DNA of 64,000 bases, from the NCBI RefSeq assembly GCF_020510445.1, contig NZ_JAHBAG010000001.1:4750501-4814500 (forward strand), given 5' to 3'. The DNA is from Hydrogenophaga taeniospiralis. Its GTDB lineage: Bacteria; Pseudomonadota; Gammaproteobacteria; Burkholderiales; Burkholderiaceae_C. The notes below the pieces were generated by a model that worked only from the letters and a program-made list of their open reading frames with translations, was not told where the DNA came from and searched no databases. Positions 56,898 through 64,000 of this stretch are shown here, piece by piece (position 1 is the first letter of the stretch; the number at the start of each line of letters is the position of its first letter). The position numbers and the translations under genes were made by a program.

Positions 56898-57578
56898 ATG
56901 AAGGGAATGCTGGGCTTCCTGGAAAAGGCCGGGCTGGTCAAGATGGACACGCCCGTGGAGCCGCCGCCCATGGAACCGCTGGCCGAGGCGGTCCCCAGCC
57001 AGGCCAACGCGGCGCCCGCGCAGGAAGCCGCCGAACCGGCGGCCCCGCCCAGCGCCGCAGCGGCCCCGCTCGACCTCGATGCCGTCTACGCCCAGGCGGG
57101 CGTGGCACCGGCTCTCTACCCCGCGGAGCGGCTGCTCCGGCTGCTGGACGGGCTCAGCGCCATGGACGAGGCCACGCGGCGCATGGCCATCAAGGCGATG
57201 GACGCCGCCGACGAATCCTGGACGATCGAAGACCCGCTCGCCGACGCCGCCGCCAAGGTCCAGGCCCTGGCGATGCACGCCGAACTGCTGCAGCTGAATC
57301 TGCAGGCGCTGGAACGCGACACGCGGGCCCGCATGGAAGCGGTGGCGGCGCGCCGCGAAAAAGTGGTGGGCGACATCCGCCAGCAGATGTCCGAGCTCGA
57401 CGCGCTGGCGACCCGCGAGACCACCCGGGCCGCCCAGGAGCTGGCCACCCAGGAAGCCCAGCTCAAAGCGGCGCAGGACCGCACCGCCGCCGAGCTGGCC
57501 AGCCTGTCCCAGCTCAGTCGGCAGTTCCAGGGCCTGTCCACCCAATTCGGCGCCCCCGCCGCCCCCACCCAAGAATGA
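56898..57578 (+). CDS. Coiled-coil protein, first gene of the PspA/AAA/TerB-type operon
   Basis: This 226-residue soluble protein begins MKGMLGFLEKAGLVKMD, then an Ala/Pro-rich linker (residues about 20-60), a short helical domain (LYPAERLLRLLDGLSAMDEATRRMAIKAM) and a long coiled coil to the end. GGAGA lies 7 bases before the ATG. No named family was recognised. Its coiled coil and co-operonic position suggest a structural partner of the PspA-like and 59701 proteins. Confidence 0.75.
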   Translation: MKGMLGFLEKAGLVKMDTPVEPPPMEPLAEAVPSQANAAPAQEAAEPAAPPSAAAAPLDLDAVYAQAGVAPALYPAERLLRLLDGLSAMDEATRRMAIKAMDAADESWTIEDPLADAAAKVQALAMHAELLQLNLQALERDTRARMEAVAARREKVVGDIRQQMSELDALATRETTRAAQELATQEAQLKAAQDRTAAELASLSQLSRQFQGLSTQFGAPAAPTQE

Positions 57579-57582
57579 CACC

Positions 57583-58080
57583 ATGGCCAGCTTGACCCCC
57601 CTCTCCAAAGGACTGATCGGCCTGGCCGTGGTCGGCGCCATGGCGTCGGCCGTGTGGCATCTGGCGCTGAAGGAACGCTTCGGCTCCGCCCCACAGACCA
57701 CCCCGGAAGCGACAACGCCCGCCACCGTGGCCACCCCACCCGCGCAAGACCCCTATTCGCCGCCCGCCGTCGCGGCCGAGCCCCCCGTCCCGGCCCCGCC
57801 GCCGAACGAGGCCAGCAGCGCGGCCGCCACCGCCGACGGCGCCCTGTCGCCGGCCGAACACGCCGAGCGCGGACGCCAGTTGATGGAGCGCGGCGAATTT
57901 GCCCAGGCGCGCGGCCATCTGGAGCAGGCGGTGCAGGGCGGCAACGGCGGGGCGGCCTGCCACCTGGGCGAGATGACCCTGAAAGGCCAGGGCGGCATTC
58001 CCGCGAACCAGGACGCCGCCGCGCGCCTGTTCCAGTTGGCCCAGTCGCGCAATACCATCTGTTTCGCCGCGGGCCAGTGA
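57583..58080 (+). CDS. Membrane-anchored protein with a Sel1/TPR-like repeat
   Basis: This 165-residue protein has one N-terminal TM helix (GLIGLAVVGAMASAVWHLAL), a Pro/Ala-rich spacer (about 30-85) and a C-terminal pair of TPR/Sel1-like helices (GRQLMERGEFAQARGHLEQAV, GGNGGAACHLGEMTLKGQGG). It is probably periplasmic. It begins 4 bases after the previous stop, so it is in the same operon. Confidence 0.75.
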   Translation: MASLTPLSKGLIGLAVVGAMASAVWHLALKERFGSAPQTTPEATTPATVATPPAQDPYSPPAVAAEPPVPAPPPNEASSAAATADGALSPAEHAERGRQLMERGEFAQARGHLEQAVQGGNGGAACHLGEMTLKGQGGIPANQDAAARLFQLAQSRNTICFAAGQ

Positions 58081-58112
58081 AGGCTCGGTGCTTCCTGTTG
58101 AAAAGGTTTCCC

Positions 58113-59684
58113 ATGAAATTTCACACCCTTGCCCTGACCGCGACCCTGGTGGGCAGCGTCTGGATCGCCGGTGCCGCGCAAGCCCAGGGCTTCGTGTTCG
58201 GCACGGCCGAGCCCAAGGCCGCACCCAACGCCGCGGCCGGCGCGCGCAATCCGAAGGTGGAGTCCGCGCAGCGCCTGCTGGCCCGCATGGGCCTGCTGCG
58301 CGAGGCCCCCACCGGCACGCTCACGCCCGCCACGCAGGAAGCCATCCGCAGCTTTGCCGCCCGCGCCGGCCTGGCGCCCACCAGCGAAGTCAACGACGCG
58401 CTGCTCAACGCCATCCGCCGCCACATCTGGCAAAGCCAGAACTGGTCCGCCGGCAACTACAAGGGCAAGGAAAAGCTCGTGGACGCCCAGGGCCTGCGTG
58501 AAGCGCAGATCCTGCTCGGCAAACTCGGCTTCAACGCCGGCCCGCTGGACGGCACCTTCGGCCCGCAGACCCAGGTCGCCACCGAAGCCTTCCAGGAGTC
58601 CCAGGCCGTGAGCGTGGACGGCCTGATCACGTCCACCGTGCTGATGAACCTGCGCCGCGCCGTCAACGGCGCGGGCGCCAGCGCCAAGGAAACGGTGCGG
58701 GTGCTCAACTGGCCCGACTACATCGAACCCAGCGTGCTGCAGGACTTCGAGAAGGAATACAACATCCGCGTGGTCTACGACATCTTTGCCGGCAACGACG
58801 ACCTGCAGGCCAAGCTGAGCGCGGGCGGTGTGCCCTACGACGTGGTGTTCCCCACCGCCAACGCGGTGCCGGGCATGGCCAGCCAAGGCCTGCTGAGCAA
58901 GCTCGACAAGACCAGCCTGAAGAACCTGAACAACATCGACCCGCGCGTGGATGCGACGCTGCGGGCCTGGGACAAGGACGGCAGCTTCAGCCTGCCCTAC
59001 ATGTGGTACACGGTGGGCATCGCCTGGAACCCCAAGCTCACCGCCAAGGCCTACCCCGGTTACGCCATGGACGCGCTGGGCTCGGTGTTCGACCCAGCCA
59101 TCGCGCGCCGCTTCCAGTCCTGCGGTGTCGGCGTGGTCGACTCGGCCTCCGACGTGGTGCCCCTGGCCGCCATGGCCGGCGGGCAGGGCAAGTGGGACAG
59201 CAAGAACTCCATCGCCGCGGCCGACAAAGTGCTGCAGCGCCTGGCGGGCACCGTCAAGGTGATCCCCACCGACCAGTTCATCGACGCCCTGGCCACCGGC
59301 AAGATCTGCGTGGCCATCGGCTTCTCGGGCGACGCCGTGCAGGCGCAGGGCAAGTCGCGCAACGCGGTGGAATACCGCGTGCCGGCCGACGGCGGCCTGC
59401 TCGCCATCGACGCCATGGCCGTGCCCGCGAACGCCAAGAACAAACGCGCCGCCCACCTGTTCATCGACTACCTGATGCGGCCGCAGGTGATCGCGAAGAT
59501 CTCCAACACCGTGGGCTACGCCAACGCCAACCTCAAGGCCGGCGAGTTCATGAGCGACAGCGTCAAGTCCAACCCGGCCGTGGTGCCCAGCACCACCGCG
59601 CTCAGCCGCTCCTCGCCCATCCCCATCCTCACCGAGCGGGACCAGCAGGAGATCGCGCGCGTCTGGGCCCGATTCGCCAAGTGA
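58113..59684 (+). CDS. Two peptidoglycan-binding domains fused to a PotD/PotF-like substrate-binding protein
   Basis: This 523-residue exported protein has a signal peptide (ALTATLVGSVWIAGAAQAQ), two PG_binding_1 modules (VESAQRLLARMGLLREAPTGTLTPATQEAI and EAQILLGKLGFNAGPLDGTFGPQTQVA in pattern, about 48-85 and 125-165), and from residue 190 a polyamine-type periplasmic binding protein (VRVLNWPDYIEPSVLQDFE, YDIFAGNDDLQAKL, YDVVFPTAN, MWYTVGIAWNP). No permease or ATPase gene lies nearby, so it is probably a wall-tethered sensor or buffer, not a transporter part (inference). Confidence 0.88.
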   Translation: MKFHTLALTATLVGSVWIAGAAQAQGFVFGTAEPKAAPNAAAGARNPKVESAQRLLARMGLLREAPTGTLTPATQEAIRSFAARAGLAPTSEVNDALLNAIRRHIWQSQNWSAGNYKGKEKLVDAQGLREAQILLGKLGFNAGPLDGTFGPQTQVATEAFQESQAVSVDGLITSTVLMNLRRAVNGAGASAKETVRVLNWPDYIEPSVLQDFEKEYNIRVVYDIFAGNDDLQAKLSAGGVPYDVVFPTANAVPGMASQGLLSKLDKTSLKNLNNIDPRVDATLRAWDKDGSFSLPYMWYTVGIAWNPKLTAKAYPGYAMDALGSVFDPAIARRFQSCGVGVVDSASDVVPLAAMAGGQGKWDSKNSIAAADKVLQRLAGTVKVIPTDQFIDALATGKICVAIGFSGDAVQAQGKSRNAVEYRVPADGGLLAIDAMAVPANAKNKRAAHLFIDYLMRPQVIAKISNTVGYANANLKAGEFMSDSVKSNPAVVPSTTALSRSSPIPILTERDQQEIARVWARFAK

Positions 59685-59700
59685 CACGGACCCCTCGCCA

Positions 59701-60567
59701 TTGAGCCCACAACCTTCCTATCTGGGCGCTTTCCTGAAGCACCCGCACAACCGGGTCGCCCTGCTGGCGGCCGGTGTGGTGGCCATTTTTGCGTCCATTC
59801 CCATGGGCTGGGCCGGCCTGGCCCTGGTGGGCACGGTGGCGCTGGGGACCGAGATCCTCGCCGCCCTGACCATCCCGAGCCTGCCCGTGTTCCGCGCCTG
59901 GGTGGACCGGGAGCAGCAGCACCAGGCGCTGACCCAGCGGCGCCAGCAGCTGATCGCCGAACTGCGCGACCGCGGTGAAACCAGCGCCCTGTCCACCTAC
60001 CAGCACATGTGGGAACGCGTGCAGGCGCTCTACCAGACCGCCAGCGACCGGCGCACCTCGCTCACCCGGCAGGACGTGGAAAAGCTCGACGCCCTCACGG
60101 TGGACTACCTCGGCCTGTGCACGGTCAACGCCTCGCTGCGCCAGCGCAAGGACCGCGCCAGCGAAGACCAGGTGGTCAAACGCATCGCCAGCGTCGAGGC
60201 CCAGCTGAAAAACCCCGCCCTGTCGGACGAAGAGGCGCGGCAGTTGCGCGCCACCCTGGGCGAATACAACGAGGTCATGAACCGCTCGCGCCGCCTCGCG
60301 GTGCGCCGCAGCGCGCTGGAGGCCGCCCTGATCGCCATGCCCGACAAGATGGAAGAGGTGTACCAGCTGGTGATCACCTCGCCCTACGCCACCGACATGG
60401 GCGGCAAGCTCGAAGAATCGCTCTCGCGCCTGCGCATCGCCGAAGAGGTGGCGGCCGAATTCGGCCCGGCCGACCTGTTCGATGTGGACAAACCCCAGGC
60501 CGCCCGCGCGGCATCCACCGCGGCGAACCCCGCGGCGCGGCAGGCGGCGCAACGCCTCAAAACCTAA
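59701..60567 (+). CDS. Membrane-anchored coiled-coil protein (TTG start)
   Basis: This 288-residue protein has two TM helices near residues 18-58 (VALLAAGVVAIFASIPMGWAG, LALVGTVALGTEILAALTI) and then a long alpha-helical region. It has no ATG in frame; TTG at 59701 is the only usable start, 17 bases after the previous stop. No family name was recognised. It probably anchors the soluble coiled-coil partners of the operon to the membrane. Confidence 0.75.
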   Translation: MSPQPSYLGAFLKHPHNRVALLAAGVVAIFASIPMGWAGLALVGTVALGTEILAALTIPSLPVFRAWVDREQQHQALTQRRQQLIAELRDRGETSALSTYQHMWERVQALYQTASDRRTSLTRQDVEKLDALTVDYLGLCTVNASLRQRKDRASEDQVVKRIASVEAQLKNPALSDEEARQLRATLGEYNEVMNRSRRLAVRRSALEAALIAMPDKMEEVYQLVITSPYATDMGGKLEESLSRLRIAEEVAAEFGPADLFDVDKPQAARAASTAANPAARQAAQRLKT

Positions 60568-60614
60568 GGCCCCACAGGCCCCAAAACCCCCAACGCATTC
60601 AACCAGGAGAACCC

Positions 60615-61325
60615 ATGGCCAACAACGCAATCTTCGCCCGCCTCGCCAACCTCTGGAGCGGTTTCATCTCCCTGTGGGTCTCGGACATCGAGAAAGAGCA
60701 CCCCGAGATCGCCTACCAGAACGCGATCGCCTCGATGATCCAGAAATACACCCAGCTCAAGGCCGCCACCGGCGCCATCATCGCGCGGCGGCTGGAAATC
60801 ACCTCGCGGCTGGAGACGCATGAGCGCGAACTCGCCAGCGTCAGCACCGATCTGGAAGCGGCGCTCGCCACCAACCAGGACGATCTGGCCGTGGTGCTGA
60901 TCCAGAAGAAGAACTCGCTGGATGCCGCCATTGCCGAGCTGCGCGCCGACGCCACCCAGGCCACCGCCGACGCCGACAACGCCAAGGATTCGCTGATCCA
61001 GGTGAAGACCGAGATCGACAAGCTCAAGGCCGAGAAGGAACGCATGCTGGCGCAGATGCACAGCGCCCAGGCGCGGCTCAAGATCCAGGGCCAGCTTGAC
61101 GGTCTGTCGGTGGACGCCGAGGTGCAGGCACTGGGCGCGGTGCGCGACCACATCAAGAGCCAGGTGGCGCAGGCCAGCCTGGGCGCCGAACTGCAGAACT
61201 CCGATCTGGACGTGCGGCTGAACAAACTGCGCCAGAGCAGCGGCAGCGTGACCGCCAAGGCCCAGCTCGAAGCCATGAAGCAGGCCCGCGCCGCCGCGCA
61301 GGCCGCCCCGACCAAGACCCTCTGA
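60615..61325 (+). CDS. PspA/IM30-like coiled-coil protein
   Basis: This 236-residue protein begins with an amphipathic helix (MANNAIFARLANLWSGFISLWVSD-type start) and is otherwise helical coiled coil (IASMIQKYTQLKAATGAIIARRLEITSRLE in pattern), as in the PspA/Vipp1/IM30 fold. AGGAGA lies 5 bases before the ATG. PspA-like proteins sit on stressed inner membranes and bind AAA+ partners; here the next gene encodes an AAA+ ATPase. Confidence 0.7.
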   Translation: MANNAIFARLANLWSGFISLWVSDIEKEHPEIAYQNAIASMIQKYTQLKAATGAIIARRLEITSRLETHERELASVSTDLEAALATNQDDLAVVLIQKKNSLDAAIAELRADATQATADADNAKDSLIQVKTEIDKLKAEKERMLAQMHSAQARLKIQGQLDGLSVDAEVQALGAVRDHIKSQVAQASLGAELQNSDLDVRLNKLRQSSGSVTAKAQLEAMKQARAAAQAAPTKTL

Positions 61326-61337
61326 ACGGCCCCACGC

Positions 61338-63182
61338 ATGAACGCACCCGCACCCCCCCGCCACGAGCTGCCCCGCTGGGCGGAGGTCCTGCGGCAGAAG
61401 TACCTGGCGGGCGAAGCGTCCACCTTCGTGCTGTACCGCAACGTGTTCGACAACTACCTGGTCGGCGACACGCTGCACAACCTGGACTCGTTCCTGGTGC
61501 AGGCGCTGTTCAAGGACACCAAGAAGCACGTCTGCGAGATCAGCCTGGAGCGCGGTATCCGGGTGCTGTCCGGGGCCACCACCGAAGACAAGCGCAAGGC
61601 GCTGGAACAGGAGCTCGAAGCGGGGAGCGAGCCCGACCTGCTGGCCTCGCTGCACGCCCTGGAAAAGCGCATGCGCGCGCAGCAGTCCACCGCCGTGATC
61701 GTGCCGTATGCCGACGCCCTGCTGCCCGCGGGCGACCCGAGTTTCATGGCGCAGCCCGACCGCCAGACCTACCTGGTGTTCCACCGCTGGTCGCTGGACC
61801 AGAGCCTGACCAACGGCGACAACATCATCGTCCTGATCACCGAGTCGCTCAACGCGATCAACCCGGGCCTGTTGTCCAACCCCAAGGTCGCGGCCATCGA
61901 GATCCCCATGCCCGACCTGCCGCTGCGCAAGCGGGTGATCGGCTTTTTCGCGCCCAAGCTCAGCGAACACCAGCAGACCCTGTTCTCCGAACGCACCAGC
62001 GGGCTGCGCACCGTGCAGCTGGCCAACATCCTGGCCAGCTCCCAGGGCCACGGCCTGAGCGAACCCGAGCGACGCCAGCTGATCCAGACCCTGCTGCAGG
62101 GCACGCCCGATGCCGAGGCGCGGGCCAACACGCTGGCCACCATCACCGCCGGCATGACCCCGGCCGAGATCACGCGCCTCATCGAACCCGGCAAGACCCT
62201 GCCCACCGGCGACGCCGACCAGGAAGTGCTCCAGGTCATCCACGCGCGCAAGCGCGAGATGATCGAAAAAGAATGCGCGGGCCTGATCGAGTTCATCGAG
62301 CCCAAACACGGCCTCTCGTCGGTCGGTGGGCACGAACACATCAAGCACGAGCTGATGGCGATCGCGCAGAACCTCAAGGCCGGCGAAACCACCCTGACCC
62401 CGATGGGCCTGCTCGCGGTGGGCCCCATGGGCTCGGGCAAGACCTTCGTCATCAAGGCCTTCCTGAAAGAGGCGGGCCTGTCGGCTGTGGCGCTGAAGAA
62501 CTTCCGCTCCAAGTGGGTGGGTTCCACCGAGGCCAACCTGGAGCGCGTGCTGGCGACGGTCAAGGCCATGGGGCCGATCGCCGTGATCATCGACGAGGGC
62601 GACCGCAGCTTTGGCAACGGCGGCGGCGAAGACAGCGACGGCGGCACCAGCTCGCGCGTGATCGCGCGGCTCAAAGAGTTCATGGCCGAGCCGGAAAACC
62701 GGGGCCAGGTGCTGTTCGTGATGATGACCAACCGCCCCGACAAGCTCGACACCGACATCAAGCGCCCCGGCCGGCTGGACCGCAAGATCCCGTTCTTCTA
62801 CTGCGACACGGCCGCCGAGCGCGTCCAGGTGCTGCAGGCGGTGCTCTCGCGCTACGAAGAGCCCTGCGTGGCGAGCATGGAAGAGCTGCTGACCCTGTGC
62901 GACACGCTGACCGGCTACTCCAATGCCGACCTCGAAGCGCTGGCCCTGCTGTCGGTGGAGCTGGCCCGCAACCGGGCCACGCCGCTGAACGCCGATGCGC
63001 TCACCGCCGCCGCGGCCGATTTCATGCCCCCGCAGGAGCGCGACATGATCGAGTTCATGGAGCTGCTCGCGGTATCCGAAACCTCGCGCCGCTCCATGCT
63101 GCCCCAGCGTTTCCGCGACATGGCCATCGCCGACATCCAGAGCAACCTGGTCGCCGCCAAACGGCGCGCCCTGACCCGCTGA
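61338..63182 (+). CDS. AAA+ ATPase (Ycf46-like)
   Basis: This 614-residue ATPase has an N-terminal half resembling the Ycf46-type degenerate AAA region (STFVLYRNVFDNYLVGD) and a C-terminal AAA+ module. Walker A is GPMGSGKT near residue 360, the pore/ISS region reads KNFRSKWVGSTEANLERVL, Walker B is AVIIDEGDRSF (DEGD in place of DEAD/DEID), sensor 1 is MMTNRP, and the arginine region is RPGRLDRKIPF. It is 12 bases after the PspA-like gene and probably remodels that protein or another membrane partner. Confidence 0.88.
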   Translation: MNAPAPPRHELPRWAEVLRQKYLAGEASTFVLYRNVFDNYLVGDTLHNLDSFLVQALFKDTKKHVCEISLERGIRVLSGATTEDKRKALEQELEAGSEPDLLASLHALEKRMRAQQSTAVIVPYADALLPAGDPSFMAQPDRQTYLVFHRWSLDQSLTNGDNIIVLITESLNAINPGLLSNPKVAAIEIPMPDLPLRKRVIGFFAPKLSEHQQTLFSERTSGLRTVQLANILASSQGHGLSEPERRQLIQTLLQGTPDAEARANTLATITAGMTPAEITRLIEPGKTLPTGDADQEVLQVIHARKREMIEKECAGLIEFIEPKHGLSSVGGHEHIKHELMAIAQNLKAGETTLTPMGLLAVGPMGSGKTFVIKAFLKEAGLSAVALKNFRSKWVGSTEANLERVLATVKAMGPIAVIIDEGDRSFGNGGGEDSDGGTSSRVIARLKEFMAEPENRGQVLFVMMTNRPDKLDTDIKRPGRLDRKIPFFYCDTAAERVQVLQAVLSRYEEPCVASMEELLTLCDTLTGYSNADLEALALLSVELARNRATPLNADALTAAAADFMPPQERDMIEFMELLAVSETSRRSMLPQRFRDMAIADIQSNLVAAKRRALTR

Positions 63183-63208
63183 CCCACCACCCGATGAGGA
63201 GCCTTTCC

Positions 63209-63661
63209 ATGAACCCCATGCAAGACCAGAACCTGAGCACCACCCAGGTCATCCAGCTGACGCAAGCCATGCTCGCAGTGGCCCAGGTGGACGGCATCCA
63301 CCCCGCCGAAGCGGCCCTGATCGGCCAGTTCTACGAAAGCTCGCGCACGCCGGAAATGCCGACCACCGCCTCGGTGCTGTCGGGCAGCCACGCCTTTGAC
63401 GCCCAGGCCATGGCCGGTTGCCCGGCCGACGTGGCCGACACCGTGGTGCTGATGTGCCTCATGACCGGCCATGCCGACGGCCACCTGAGCGCCGAAGAGC
63501 GCGCCATGGTCAAGTCGTTCGCGACCGCCCTGGGCGTGGACGCCGCCCGCTTTGAAACCCTGCTGGGCCAGGTGCGCGACGAACTCATCGGCGCCATCTC
63601 GCACCTGCCAGACGCCGGATCGGTCGCGAACGTGGTGCACGAACTCACGACCGGCGGCTGA
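63209..63661 (+). CDS. TerB-like protein
   Basis: This 150-residue soluble helical protein has paired acidic motifs, QVDGIHPAEAALIGQFY and HADGHLSAEERAMVKSFA, matching the TerB/tellurite-resistance fold whose DG-x3-x-EE loops bind metal. The ATG at 63209 has GAGGAG 7 bases upstream; an ATG at 63194 is less likely. It ends the seven-gene operon and converges with the P-type ATPase gene 12 bases further on. Confidence 0.75.
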   Translation: MNPMQDQNLSTTQVIQLTQAMLAVAQVDGIHPAEAALIGQFYESSRTPEMPTTASVLSGSHAFDAQAMAGCPADVADTVVLMCLMTGHADGHLSAEERAMVKSFATALGVDAARFETLLGQVRDELIGAISHLPDAGSVANVVHELTTGG

Positions 63662-63673
63662 GGCGACCCCGCC

Positions 63674-64000
63674 TCACATGCGCCGCACGCCCAGCCGGCG
63701 CAGCACCGCCTTCTCGATTTCCACCACCACGAACTTCGCGCTCGCCAGCGCGGTGATCAGCAGCCACGACCAGGCGTCCAGTGGAGCGGTGCCGAACAGC
63801 GCCTGCATCGGTGGCGCGTAGGTGAACAGTGCCTGCAGCCCCAGCGTGATGGCGCAGGCCCAGAGCGCGATGCGATTGCCCGCCAGGGTCTCCCAGCGGA
63901 AGGCGCTGGCGGTGAAGTGGCGCACGTTGAAGAGGTAGAAAATCTCGCTCATCACCAGCATGTTGACCACCGCGGTGCGCGCCACTTCGATGGAGCTGCC
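63674..64000 (-). CDS. P-type cation-transporting ATPase, C-terminal end (runs off window)
   Basis: The visible 108 residues form the last TM helices of a P-type ATPase (Cation_ATPase_C): TAVVNMLVMSEIFYLFNVRHF, then NRIALWACAITLGLQALFTYAPPMQALFGT and a last helix ending KFVVVEIEKAVLRRLG. This end is typical of P2/P3-like calcium or magnesium ATPases. The head domains and the ion site lie outside the window. Confidence 0.85.
   Translation of the reverse strand, partial: GSSIEVARTAVVNMLVMSEIFYLFNVRHFTASAFRWETLAGNRIALWACAITLGLQALFTYAPPMQALFGTAPLDAWSWLLITALASAKFVVVEIEKAVLRRLGVRRM

Overview
This is a high-GC window (roughly two-thirds G+C by eye) of ordinary chromosomal DNA from a beta-proteobacterium. 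It is most likely a member of the Comamonadaceae in the Burkholderiales, near Hydrogenophaga. The reasons are the gene orders mutM/TPR/lolB/ispE/tRNA-Gln/prs/rplY/pth and DUF3460/scpA/nadB, the codon bias, and TAAAAT-like -10 elements close to start codons. The genus is inference; the housekeeping gene identities are clear.

Layout. 1-5682 (minus strand): a TonB-dependent receptor, a YfiR-family periplasmic protein, a hybrid histidine kinase, a CheY-like regulator and the start of an Hpt/receiver protein form one overlapping operon, preceded by a perfect TGTGA-N6-TCACA dyad. 5896-9244: mrp/apbC and metG, divergent. 9651-16949 (plus) and 21911-29158 (minus): two paralogous six-gene complexes related to hydrogenase-4 and complex I, facing each other tail to tail. 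Both large subunits lack the cysteines that bind Ni-Fe, so these look like energy-converting hydrogenase-related (Ehr-type) membrane complexes rather than hydrogenases. 16950-21910: between them lies a lower-GC island with a tight four-gene operon (QueC, DUF6884+GIY-YIG, SIR2+P-loop kinase, nucleoside deoxyribosyltransferase-like). This is the best candidate for an undescribed nucleotide-centred defence system. Next to it is a 159-bp transposon remnant with perfect 18-bp terminal repeats and a 4-bp target duplication.

29356-55550 is housekeeping: DUF3460, scpA, nadB, spoT, greB, two tRNAs, hrcA, nadK, recN, rapZ, mutY, a dynamin-like GTPase, mutM, a TPR protein, lolB, ispE, tRNA-Gln, prs, rplY, pth, a ferredoxin, coaD, rsmD, two M16 peptidases and ftsY. 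56140-56745 is a CDP-alcohol phosphatidyltransferase. 56898-63661 is a second candidate system: seven co-directional genes encoding coiled-coil proteins, a TPR-like membrane-anchored protein, a PG-binding/PotD fusion, a PspA-like protein, a Ycf46-like AAA+ ATPase and a TerB-like protein. The window ends inside a P-type cation ATPase gene.

A further pattern crosses regions. A related cassette of about 57-69 bp, carrying a start codon, a short open frame and a terminal Shine-Dalgarno sequence, sits at four gene junctions, including the equivalent subunit E/F junction in both Ehr-type clusters. It seems to act as a translational-coupling linker.
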